In this document: one piece after another, positions 16,503 through 24,475 of the stretch
Numbering within the stretch: position 1 is the stretch's first letter
How the letters are laid out: the number at the start of each line of letters is the position of its first letter
NCBI RefSeq assembly: GCF_000712075.1
Contig: NZ_JONW01000005.1
Coordinates: 67,001 to 131,000, forward strand
Direction of reading: 5' to 3'
DNA from: Caulobacter sp. UNC358MFTsu5.1
GTDB lineage: Bacteria; Pseudomonadota; Alphaproteobacteria; Caulobacterales; Caulobacteraceae
DNA: 64,000 nt
Made by a program: the position numbers and the translations under genes
Notes under the pieces: generated by a model
Databases searched by the model: none
Seen by the model: only the letters and a program-made list of their open reading frames with translations
What the model was told of the DNA's origin: nothing

Positions 16503-18940
16503 GGCGTGGACTCCTTTGGGGTTTGGGGCGGGACGAAGTCGGCGATCAGGGCGGCGGCCCAAGGCAGCCCGCGGACGGTCAGGAAGGCGGCCGCGAACTC
16601 GGCCTCGCCATGCTGAGCCAGCACCTGATCGATCAGAGCCTGGACCGAAGGCTCGGAAGCGGCGCACAGCGCCAGGGCCACAGGGCCCAGGCCCAGCTCG
16701 AACAGACGATTGCCCAGGCGCGATTGCAGGTAGTAGTGCCGCTTGGGCGTGGCGCGGGCGATCAGCTCGATCTGGCGTTCATTCAACCCCAAGCCCGCAT
16801 AGGCCTTGGCCGACAGGGGCTCGATCGCCCGGTCGTTGGGCAGGAAGATGCGCTGAGGACAGCTGTCGACGATCGCCGGCATGATGGCGCTGTCGACGAT
16901 GTCGGCCAGGGACTGGGTGGCGAAGACGACCGCGACGTTGCGCTTGCGCAGGTCCTTGAGCCATTCACGGATGCGAGCGGCAAACAGCGGCGTATCGAGG
17001 AACTTCCAGGCCTCGTCGAGCACCATCAGGGTGGGCCGGCCGTCGAACCGCGCTTCAAGCCGGTGGAAGAGGTAGGTCAGGACCGGCGCGACCACTGACG
17101 GCGTCTTGATCAGGGCGTCGGTCTCGAAACATTGGACGTCGCTCAGATCCAGACCGTCCTGCGCCGCGTCGAGCAGCCGGCCGAACGGACCGTCGAGGGT
17201 GTAGGGCGCCAGGGCCGCCTTCAGCGGATTCGACTGCAGCAGCATCGACAGGCCCGTGAGGGTCCGCTCGGCCGGCGGCGCGCTGGCCAGACTTCCCAGC
17301 GCCGACCACAGCGTCTCCTTGATCTCTGGGGTGACCACGACGTTCTCGTTGGCCAAGAGGTCGCCGAGCCAGTCGATGGCCCAGGCCCGCTCGCCGGCCT
17401 GGTCGATGTCGCGCAGGGGCTGGAACGCCAGCCCAGCGTCGGCCGCCAGGCCGTGGTGGCGCCCGCCCATGGCCAGCACGGCCGCCCGCGAGGAGAAGCG
17501 CTTATCGAAGACGTAGATCTGGGCGTCGGGGTAGCGCCGAAACTGCAGCTCCAGGATCGCCAGGAGGACCGATTTGCCGGCGCCGGTGGGGCCGGCATGG
17601 AGCTGGTGGCCCACGTCCTCGACGTGGGTCGAGTAGCGGAACGGTGTCGAACCGCTGGTGACGGCGTAGAAGGTCGCCGGTCCCTTCAGGTGACCATTGC
17701 CCGACTGTCCTGCCCAGACCGAGGACAGCGGCATCAGGTGAGCCAGGTTCAGGGTGTGGACCAGCGGCTGGCGGATATTGGCGTAGACCTGCCCGGGCAG
17801 CGATCCGAGCCACGCCTCCACCGCGTTGGCCTGCTCGCGGATGCAGGTGAAGCCCAGCCCACCGAGGATGCGCTCGACCTGGCGCACCTTGTCCTCGGCC
17901 GCCTCGCGATCGACATCCGACACGGTGATGGTGGTCGTCAGGTACCCGAAGGCCACGTGGTCGCCGCCCAGGGCCTGCATGGCCAGGTCCGCGTCGGCCA
18001 GCTGGTTGTCTGCGTCGCTGTCGGTCAGCGGCACGGGCTCGTTGCTGACCACCTCGCGCAGGATCTGAACGACGGACTTGCGCTTGTTGAACCACTGGCG
18101 GCGGATGCGCCCCAACGCCTTGGTGGCGGCGGGCTTATCCAGGGCGATGAAGCGCGTGGACCAGCGATAGGCGAAGCCCTCGTGGTTGAGGGCGTCCAGG
18201 AGGCCGGGCCGCGTGGTGTTGGGAAAGCCCAGCACCGTCAGGGTCCGCAGGTGCTGATCACCGAGCCGAGGCTCGATGCCGCCATTGAGCGGCGTGTCGA
18301 CCAGCAGGCCGTCCAGGTACATCGGAATCTCGGGAACCGCGACGCGGTGGCGCCGGGTCGAGATCGTCCCGTGCAGGAAGGTCAGGGTTTCGCCGTCATC
18401 GAGGGGCTCGATCAGCGGCATGAAGCCGGCCAGCAGGTCGAGGATGCGATCGGTCTGGGCGACGAAAGCGGCCAGCTCCTGGCGCCAGTCGCGCCCCTGC
18501 CCGCCCACCTCGCGTTCGATCAGCGCCCGCTCGGCCCGGCTGACCTGATCGGCCGGCGGCAGGTAGAAGATCGTCAGATGGCAGCGGCTTTCGAAGAGCT
18601 CGCCCCGCCGGCCGTCGAAGCCGCCGCGCCGCTCCTCGTCGACCAGCCAGGAGGCCGCATCCGGAAAGGCGCTGTCGGGATAGCCCAGGGCTGGGGCGCG
18701 CTCGGCGTCGAAGAACAACGCCCAGCCGGAGCCGAGCCGGCGCAGGGCATTGTTGGCCCGGGCGCAGACGCCGACCAGTTCGGCGTCGGTGGCGCTCTCC
18801 AGGTCCGGGCCGCGGAACCGGAAGGTCCGCTGAAATCCGCCGTCCTTGTTGAGCACGACGCCCGGGGCGACAAGGGCGGCCCACGGGATATGGTCGGCGA
18901 GACGATCGGCGCTGTCGCGGTATTCGCGCAGGTTCAGCAT
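16499..18940 (-). CDS. trbE: Conjugal transfer ATPase TrbE (VirB4-like)
   Basis: An 813-residue energising ATPase of the type IV secretion system. N-terminal TrbE domain from MLNLREYRDSADRLADHIPW; Walker A GPTGAGKS at 450-457; Walker B PTLMVLDEAWKFL near 630-645, followed by the arginine-containing RNVAVVFATQSLADI. Length is normal. The ATG is the first plausible start and overlaps the end of trbD. It drives pilus assembly together with TrbB. Confidence 0.95.
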   Translation of the reverse strand: MLNLREYRDSADRLADHIPWAALVAPGVVLNKDGGFQRTFRFRGPDLESATDAELVGVCARANNALRRLGSGWALFFDAERAPALGYPDSAFPDAASWLVDEERRGGFDGRRGELFESRCHLTIFYLPPADQVSRAERALIEREVGGQGRDWRQELAAFVAQTDRILDLLAGFMPLIEPLDDGETLTFLHGTISTRRHRVAVPEIPMYLDGLLVDTPLNGGIEPRLGDQHLRTLTVLGFPNTTRPGLLDALNHEGFAYRWSTRFIALDKPAATKALGRIRRQWFNKRKSVVQILREVVSNEPVPLTDSDADNQLADADLAMQALGGDHVAFGYLTTTITVSDVDREAAEDKVRQVERILGGLGFTCIREQANAVEAWLGSLPGQVYANIRQPLVHTLNLAHLMPLSSVWAGQSGNGHLKGPATFYAVTSGSTPFRYSTHVEDVGHQLHAGPTGAGKSVLLAILELQFRRYPDAQIYVFDKRFSSRAAVLAMGGRHHGLAADAGLAFQPLRDIDQAGERAWAIDWLGDLLANENVVVTPEIKETLWSALGSLASAPPAERTLTGLSMLLQSNPLKAALAPYTLDGPFGRLLDAAQDGLDLSDVQCFETDALIKTPSVVAPVLTYLFHRLEARFDGRPTLMVLDEAWKFLDTPLFAARIREWLKDLRKRNVAVVFATQSLADIVDSAIMPAIVDSCPQRIFLPNDRAIEPLSAKAYAGLGLNERQIELIARATPKRHYYLQSRLGNRLFELGLGPVALALCAASEPSVQALIDQVLAQHGEAEFAAAFLTVRGLPWAAALIADFVPPQTPKESTP

Positions 18941-19233
18941 CGCAGCCACCCCTTCTGCCGCAGATGACGCATCAGGACCGGGGCGAAGTCCGGGTCCCGC
19001 TTGGCGGCGAACACCGCCAGGCTGTGGCCAATCACCCAGACCAGCAGCCCCGGGATCCATTGCTGAAGGCCCAGCCCCAGGGCGCCGGCGAGGGTGCCGT
19101 TGAGGATGGCGATCGACCGGGGCGCGCCGCCCAGCAGGATCGGCGCGGTCAGCGAGCGGTGCAGCGGGACCTCGAAGCCCGCGACACTTGAGGCCGATGC
19201 GCCGGTGAGCGAAGGGGTGGCTGGACTCGTCAC
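18934..19233 (-). CDS. trbD: Conjugal transfer protein TrbD (VirB3-like)
   Basis: A 99-residue inner-membrane protein with FEVPLHRSLTAPILLGGAPR near residues 20-39, the VirB3 signature. Two membrane helices follow (NGTLAGALGLGLQQWIPGLLV, then VIGHSLAVF). The end KRDPDFAPVLMRHLRQKGWL is also typical of TrbD. It overlaps both neighbours by a few bases. Confidence 0.92.
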   Translation of the reverse strand: MTSPATPSLTGASASSVAGFEVPLHRSLTAPILLGGAPRSIAILNGTLAGALGLGLQQWIPGLLVWVIGHSLAVFAAKRDPDFAPVLMRHLRQKGWLRC

Positions 19234-19568
19234 GCGATCAGCGCTCCGCCGCCGAACGAGAAGAACGACAGGAAGAAGCTGGAGGCGGCGAACGCGATGC
19301 TGAGGCCGAAGACGATCTGGATCAGCTTGCGAAAGCCGCCAGAGGTTTCGCCGAACGCCAGGCCCAGCCCCGTGGTGATGATCACCAGCACCGCGACGAT
19401 CTTGGCAACCGGTCCCTGGACCGACTCCAGCACCTGCTGCAGCGGCTCTTCCCAGGGCATGCCCGAGCCGGCCGCCTGGGCCTGGGCGCTGACCAGCAGG
19501 GTCAGGGTGGTGGTCAGAAACAGCGGTCGCGGGTCACGAGACGCGCGTGAACGGACGCGGTAAAGCAT
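19230..19568 (-). CDS. trbC: Conjugal transfer pilin TrbC (VirB2-like)
   Basis: A 112-residue pilin precursor. Long signal sequence to about residue 33 (ending AQAQAAGSG), then a mature part with two hydrophobic helices, PVAKIVAVLVIITTGLGLAF and FGLSIAFAASSFFLSFF, joined by a short polar loop (GETSGGFRKL). This is the VirB2/TrbC pattern, and in the P-type system the mature peptide is cyclised by TraF, which is also encoded in this element. Confidence 0.92.
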   Translation of the reverse strand: MLYRVRSRASRDPRPLFLTTTLTLLVSAQAQAAGSGMPWEEPLQQVLESVQGPVAKIVAVLVIITTGLGLAFGETSGGFRKLIQIVFGLSIAFAASSFFLSFFSFGGGALIA

Positions 19569-20572
19569 CAGGTGTCTCCGTGTCTGAGGGCTTTGAGCTG
19601 AGGCGGGTCGAGATCGGTGACGAGGTAGTCGCCGGCGGAGTCGAGGCCCGTGACCCGGGCGAGGCTCTCGACACGTCGACCGGTTCCCCGGCCACGTATG
19701 AAGACGAGGAGGTCGATCGCTTCGGCGATCAGTCGGCGCGGCACGGCGACCACGCTCTCCTGGACCAGCTGCTCCAGCCTGTAGAGCGCCGAGCGCGCGG
19801 AGTTGGCGTGGACGGTGGAGAGACCGCCGGGGTGCCCGGTGTTCCAGGCCTTCAGAAGATCGAGCGCCTCACCGCCGCGGACCTCCCCGACGACGATGCG
19901 GTCGGGCCGCAGACGCAGGGTCGAGCGGACGAGGTCGGTCATGCTGACCACGCCCGGCCGGGTGCGCAGGGCCACGCAATCGGGCGCGGCGCACTGCAGT
20001 TCGGGCACGTCCTGCAGGATGACGACTCGCTCGTCGTGCCGAGCGACCTCGGCCAGCAGGGCGTTGGCCAGGGTCGTCTTGCCCGCCGAGGTGGCGCCGA
20101 CGATCAGGATGTTGAGCCGATCGGCCACGGCCTGGCGCAGCAGGTCGGCCTGCAACGGCGCCAGGACGCCGTCGGCGACGTAGTCATCCAGGGTGTGGAT
20201 GCGACCGGCCGGCTTGCGGATGGAGAAACACGGTCCAGGCGCGACGGGCGGCAAGACGCCCTCGAACCGCTCGCCGGTGAGGGCCACGCCGCGTGGCGGC
20301 AGGTCGCCGCTGATGATCGGGGCGCCGGCGTGGACCTCGGCGCGGACGTGGCTGGCGACCAGGCGGATGATCCGCTCGACCTCGGCCGGCGCCATCACCA
20401 CGCCGGTGTTGATGCGCCCCTCACCCAACCGGTCCAGGCGCAGCACCCCGTCGGGATTGACCATCACCTCGACGACGGCCGGGTCGGCCAGGGCCGCCTC
20501 GATGGCCGGGCCCATGGCCGTGCGCAGCATGGTGCGGCGGCGCTCGAAGGTTTCGGGTTGCACGAGGCTCAT
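19568..20572 (-). CDS. trbB: Conjugal transfer ATPase TrbB (VirB11-like)
   Basis: A 334-residue hexameric secretion ATPase. Walker A GATSAGKTT at 159-167, the Asp box RVVILQDVPELQC, Walker B near LRPDRIVVGEVRGGEALDLL and the His box HPGGLSTVHANS are all present, so it should be active. It sits directly before trbC, sharing one base between stop and start. Confidence 0.95.
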   Translation of the reverse strand: MSLVQPETFERRRTMLRTAMGPAIEAALADPAVVEVMVNPDGVLRLDRLGEGRINTGVVMAPAEVERIIRLVASHVRAEVHAGAPIISGDLPPRGVALTGERFEGVLPPVAPGPCFSIRKPAGRIHTLDDYVADGVLAPLQADLLRQAVADRLNILIVGATSAGKTTLANALLAEVARHDERVVILQDVPELQCAAPDCVALRTRPGVVSMTDLVRSTLRLRPDRIVVGEVRGGEALDLLKAWNTGHPGGLSTVHANSARSALYRLEQLVQESVVAVPRRLIAEAIDLLVFIRGRGTGRRVESLARVTGLDSAGDYLVTDLDPPQLKALRHGDT

Positions 20573-20985
20573 CGCGCCCCCTCCCCGGCCAGGCCGTCGG
20601 GGTCGTCGACGCCGAGGGTGGCGCGGCCGCTGGCGAGCTGGCGGCCGACCTGATCGACGAAGCGCCGGAAACGCTCGCGGCCGATGGCCTGGGCGGCCTT
20701 GTCGGCCTCGGGCAACGGCGCGGTGACGGTCAGCTGGTAGCGGACGAACAGCGCCAGGCTTTCGAGCAGGATCTTCTGATCGCGCTCGAGCCGGCCCAGC
20801 TGCCGGCTCATTCGGTCCAGCCGCAGCCGGAATTGGGCGTCCAGCTCGCTGGCCGCGCGGCGATCGAGGTAGGCGCGCAAGGCGTCGGCGACGATCGCCG
20901 ACTTGGAGGTCCCGGGCTTGCCGCCGAGCCGGTCGAGCTGCTCGGTCAGGGCGTCGTCGAGATAGAGGTGATGACGGGGCTTCAT
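20569..20985 (-). CDS. CopG/ribbon-helix-helix protein of the transfer operon
   Basis: A 138-residue DNA-binding protein. The N-terminal ribbon-helix-helix shows RHHLYLDDALTEQLDRLGGK, then SKSAIVADALRAYLDRRAA; a coiled-coil like segment (LDRMSRQLGRLERDQKILLE) follows. In such elements a CopG-type gene between traG and trbB is common and probably controls the operon or assists at the transfer origin. Overlaps trbB by four bases. Confidence 0.85.
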   Translation of the reverse strand: MKPRHHLYLDDALTEQLDRLGGKPGTSKSAIVADALRAYLDRRAASELDAQFRLRLDRMSRQLGRLERDQKILLESLALFVRYQLTVTAPLPEADKAAQAIGRERFRRFVDQVGRQLASGRATLGVDDPDGLAGEGAR

Positions 20986-20996
20986 GACGCCGCCCC

Positions 20997-23042
20997 TCAG
21001 AAGGCCGGGAGGAGATCGTCGTCGCCGCGATCGCCCCCTTCGTTCATGGCGTGGGCGCGGGCGATCGATTGCCCGGCGCCGGCGCGATCAAGCGCCTGGC
21101 GATCGGCGACCACATCGCCGTCGTCCTCGGCCAAGCCCAAGCCCAGCTCGGCCTCGTCGGCGGCCGGACGCGCGGCGATCTCGTCGAACAGGCCCGGATG
21201 GCGCTCCTGCTGCAGGCCGCCTTCGGCGCCGGCGTCCAGGTCGTCGTCGGCTTCGGCTTCGGCGGCCAGCCCGGCATGAAAACCGCGCACTTGACCGCCC
21301 CAGTCATCGCCTCGACGGGGAGGGCAGTCGCCATAGGGCCCATCGCGGAGGACCGGCGGCGGCGCGACGCGGCCGGTGAAGTTGCGATCCTCGTAGTAGC
21401 GAAGCTTCTTGGCCCGGATCGGCGCGAGACCTGAGACCAGCACCAGGGCGTCGTCAGCCGGCAGTTGCATCACCTCGCCGGGCGTCAGCAGCGGGCGAGC
21501 CGTCTCCTGGCGGCTGACCATGACGTGGCTGAGCCAGGGCGACAGACGGTGGCCGGCGTAGTTGCGCTGGGCGCGCTGCTCGGTGGCCGTGCCCAGGGCG
21601 TCGGAGATGCGCTTGGCGGTGCGTTCGTCGTTGGAGGAGAACGCGATCCGGACGTGGCAATTGTCCAGGATGGTGTTGTTCTCGCCGTAGGCCTTGGAGA
21701 TCTGGTTGAGGGATTGGGCGATCAGGTAGGCGCGGATGCCGTAGCCGGCCATGAACGCCAGGGCCGTCTCGAAGAAGTCCAGCCGCCCTAGGGCCGGGAA
21801 CTCGTCGAGCATCATCAGGAGCTGATGCTTGCGGCTTTTGCGCGGATCGCCCTCCAGGCGCTCGGTCAGGCGACGGCCGATCTGGTTGAGCACCAGGCGT
21901 ACCAAAGGCTTGGTACGGGAGATGTCGGACGGCGGAATGACCAGGTAGAGGGTGACGGGCGATGGGGCGTCGACCAGGTCGGCGATGCGCCAGTCGCAGG
22001 CGCTGGTCGTCAGGGCCACGGTCGGGTCGCGGTAGAGCCCCAGGAACGACATGGCTGTGGAGAGCACGCCGCTGCGTTCGTTCTCCGACTTGTTGAGGAC
22101 CTCACGGGCCGCGCTGGCCACCACCGGGTGGACCTGGGGCGCGTCAGGCGTCCCCAGATGGTTGGTGGCCATCATCCGCCGCAGGGTGTGGGCGAACGAG
22201 CGCTGGGGATCGGAGAGGAAGGTGGCGACCCGCGCGAGGGTCTTTTCCTCCTCGGCGTAGAGGACGTGGAGGATCGCGCCGACCAGCAGGCTGTGGCTGG
22301 TTTTTTCCCAGTGCGACCGGCGCTCCAGAGCCCCTTCCGGGTCTACGAGCACGTCGGCGATATTCTGAACGTCGCGGACCTCGTCGGGTCCCTTGCGCAC
22401 TTCCAGCAGCGGATTGTAGCGCGCCGAGCGAGCGTCGGTCGGATTGAACAGCAGGCAGTGGGAGAACCGCGAGCGCCAGCCGGCGGTCAGGGTCCAGTTC
22501 TCACCCTTGATGTCGTGGACGACCGCGCTGCCGGTCCAGGAGAGCAGACTCGGCACCACAAGGCCCACGCCCTTGCCCGACCGGGTCGGGGCGAAGGCCA
22601 TGACGTGCTCGGGACCGGCATGACGCAGGTAGTCGCCGTCCAGGCGTCCCAGGAAGACGCCGTCGTCCTTGAACAGGCCGGCCGCCGCCGCCTCGGAGCG
22701 CGTGGCCCACCGCGAAGAGCCGTAGGTGGTGACCCGGCCGCCCTGACGGGCTCGCCACAAGGAGCCGACGATGGCGCAGCCGCAGCCGAGGAAGCCGCTG
22801 GCGCCGGCCAGCAGACCGGCCTTGTCGAAGACGGCCGGCGCGTAGGCCTCGTAGTAGTACCACCAGTCGAAGAGCTGCCAGGGGCGATAGATCGGCCGGC
22901 CAAGCGGCGCGATCCAGGGCGCGCCGAGCTGGGCCTGGTAACCGAGCATGGCGGCGGCCCATTGGGTGGCCGACCAAACGCCCAGGATCATGATCGCGAA
23001 AACCGCGAAGATCTGGCCGATCAGGAGCTTGGTGGGCGTCAT
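20997..23042 (-). CDS. traG: Coupling protein TraG/VirD4
   Basis: A 681-residue type IV coupling protein that brings the relaxase-DNA complex to the channel. Two N-terminal membrane segments (LLIGQIFAVFAIMILGVWSA and a second near residues 80-100), Walker A APTRSGKGVG, Walker B LLMMLDEFPALGRL and the motif AYLIAQSLNQISKAYGENN. An acidic, disordered tail of about 100 residues follows the ATPase domain and is unusual for TraG. The ATG giving MTPTKLLIG is the first start before the membrane segment. Confidence 0.93.
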   Translation of the reverse strand: MTPTKLLIGQIFAVFAIMILGVWSATQWAAAMLGYQAQLGAPWIAPLGRPIYRPWQLFDWWYYYEAYAPAVFDKAGLLAGASGFLGCGCAIVGSLWRARQGGRVTTYGSSRWATRSEAAAAGLFKDDGVFLGRLDGDYLRHAGPEHVMAFAPTRSGKGVGLVVPSLLSWTGSAVVHDIKGENWTLTAGWRSRFSHCLLFNPTDARSARYNPLLEVRKGPDEVRDVQNIADVLVDPEGALERRSHWEKTSHSLLVGAILHVLYAEEEKTLARVATFLSDPQRSFAHTLRRMMATNHLGTPDAPQVHPVVASAAREVLNKSENERSGVLSTAMSFLGLYRDPTVALTTSACDWRIADLVDAPSPVTLYLVIPPSDISRTKPLVRLVLNQIGRRLTERLEGDPRKSRKHQLLMMLDEFPALGRLDFFETALAFMAGYGIRAYLIAQSLNQISKAYGENNTILDNCHVRIAFSSNDERTAKRISDALGTATEQRAQRNYAGHRLSPWLSHVMVSRQETARPLLTPGEVMQLPADDALVLVSGLAPIRAKKLRYYEDRNFTGRVAPPPVLRDGPYGDCPPRRGDDWGGQVRGFHAGLAAEAEADDDLDAGAEGGLQQERHPGLFDEIAARPAADEAELGLGLAEDDGDVVADRQALDRAGAGQSIARAHAMNEGGDRGDDDLLPAF

Positions 23043-23229
23043 GGGCCGGGTCCCAGCGCCTGCTCGCCCCATGCGAGGAAGGCCCAGGAAGACTCGAGGC
23101 GGATCGGAAAATCCCTTACGGCGGCCACGCCCGCCCAAGACGCGGTTCGGCCGCGGTTGGCCGGACCCAGGACGTCCACCGCCAGGTCGGGCCGTTGACC
23201 AAGCAGCGTTCGCGAGCTGTCGGGCGCTC

Positions 23230-23541
23230 ATGACGCAGGGCGGCCGCCTTCCGACTCAGGCTATCGCCGCCGCCATGACCCCTGCTGAAATCGACCAGAT
23301 CATCGACGCCATGGCCGCCGAGGCCGAAAAGACCGGCGACGACAACCAACTGCCCGGAGCGATCTTCCTGCACCCGGACCACTGGGTGGGCTCAAAACTG
23401 GCGACGGAGATGACGACGATCGGTCGAGGCATCCGCTACAGGGGCGTGCGGGTCCTGGTTTCGCGCGAATGGGAGAGTCACGTCGTGGCGCGGGCGGACC
23501 TCAAGCGCGATGTCGGCGAGTTAGAACCGCTGACGGTTTGA
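23230..23541 (+). CDS. Hypothetical protein, 103 residues
   Basis: Reads MTQGGRLPTQAIAAAMTPAE and later LPGAIFLHPDHWVGSKLATE, GIRYRGVRVLVSREWESHV. Balanced composition suggests a real gene. A second ATG 15 codons in is an alternative start. No family recognised. It faces away from traG, with its promoter presumably in the 190 bases between. Confidence 0.5.
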   Translation: MTQGGRLPTQAIAAAMTPAEIDQIIDAMAAEAEKTGDDNQLPGAIFLHPDHWVGSKLATEMTTIGRGIRYRGVRVLVSREWESHVVARADLKRDVGELEPLTV

Positions 23542-23665
23542 GCGGCGCGCGCCAGGCCCGGGTCGGAGACCTTCGGTCGCAAAGGATTAACCGCGCTTGT
23601 TAGCCGTTCCTTGGCGCGCGCCTGTCACAAGGCCCGCCTCGAACAAGGGCTCAAGGGAACGCGCC

Positions 23666-23977
23666 ATGAAATATCCGATCGCCATCGCCGCCGGCCTCGC
23701 CGCCAGCCTGATCGTCGCTCAAGCCGCCTCGGCCGCCGGCGGCTTCGAAGACCAGATGGGCCGTTGCCTGCAGCAGTTCGCCAACACCCGCGATCCGGCC
23801 CAGGTCATGCTGGAATGCAACGCCGACGGCGGCAAGCTGACCGACTGCAAGGTCGTGGACAACAGCGCCGCGGGCAAGGGTTTCGACAAGGCCGCCATGT
23901 GCATCGCCGAGAAGCTGCCGATGGGCGCCAAGACCGGCTCGGTGAAGGTTCCGTTCCGCTTCCCGGGCGGCGCGTAA
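23666..23977 (+). CDS. Secreted small protein resembling a TonB C-terminal domain
   Basis: A 103-residue protein with a signal peptide ending ASAAGG near residue 25. The body (LTDCKVVDNSAAGKGFDKAA, MCIAEKLPMG, GSVKVPFRF) resembles the C-terminal domain of TonB-like proteins, where a Cys pair may form a disulfide. AAGGG lies about 10 bases before the ATG. Function unknown; it may be a recent passenger of the element. Confidence 0.6.
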   Translation: MKYPIAIAAGLAASLIVAQAASAAGGFEDQMGRCLQQFANTRDPAQVMLECNADGGKLTDCKVVDNSAAGKGFDKAAMCIAEKLPMGAKTGSVKVPFRFPGGA

Positions 23978-24050
23978 GACCTTTCCCCTTCGGGGATTTC
24001 AAGACGCCTCCGCGGGCCTGCGCCGGACGGTTCCTAACGGGACCGCGGCG

Positions 24051-24086
24051 CGGGCCGGCGGGGGCCGGCGGGGGCCGGCGGGGGCG
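24051..24086. repeat. Short tandem GC repeat
   Basis: About three and a half tandem copies of the 10-base unit GGGGCCGGCG, ending in GGGGCG and five T. It lies downstream of the secreted protein gene. It may be a slippage-prone site; the T run makes a weak terminator possible. Confidence 0.6.
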
Positions 24087-24204
24087 TTTTTGCGTCGCTC
24101 GCCCCTGGTCCCTGCGGTGTCAATCGCGCAAGGGCGGCCACTGCCGCGCGGCGTGGACCAGGGTCAGGAAGCAAACGCACTCGGCCGGCATGAAGACGCT
24201 CGGA

Positions 24205-24439
24205 TCTTGATCCCCCTCTACACCTTCAAGGCGTCTACAGCCCCGCGATCGGCGTCGCGGCCGGTTGTCTGGCGACCAACGAGGAAAAATCGACCTGTTG
24301 GGCCCTGCCGATCAGCCAGCTGGAACAGATCGTCTCGCTCGATCCGTTTCCCAGCCTCGGCCCGGCGACGAAGCGGGCCTTCAAGGCCGTGCCCAAAGCG
24401 CCGAAAAAGTGTCCTGAAGGCGGGTGGGCCCGCCCCTGA
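24205..24439 (+). pseudogene. Remnant of a DNA/RNA non-specific endonuclease
   Basis: Reading ILIPLYTFKA in one frame and then GVYSPAIGVAAGCLATNE, STCWALPISQLEQIVSLDPF and PSLGPATKRAFKAVPKAPKK in the next gives the C-terminal end of a NUC1-type endonuclease, where 'FKAVYDP...' and 'FP.L' are typical. A one-base frameshift separates the two parts, and the catalytic DRGH region is missing. It is a decayed fragment pointing towards the relaxase gene. The family match is by pattern only. Confidence 0.45.
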
Positions 24440-24475
24440 TCCTATCCCTGAGCGGCGCGTCCCGTCGCCCGCCCC

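Noticed and set aside
17132..18967. A 611-codon open frame opposite trbE
   Set aside because: It mirrors the codon pattern of trbE and has no recognisable motif or ribosome site.
24051..24086. CRISPR-like repeat array
   Set aside because: The units are contiguous 10-base GC repeats without spacers; no cas-like gene is present in the window.
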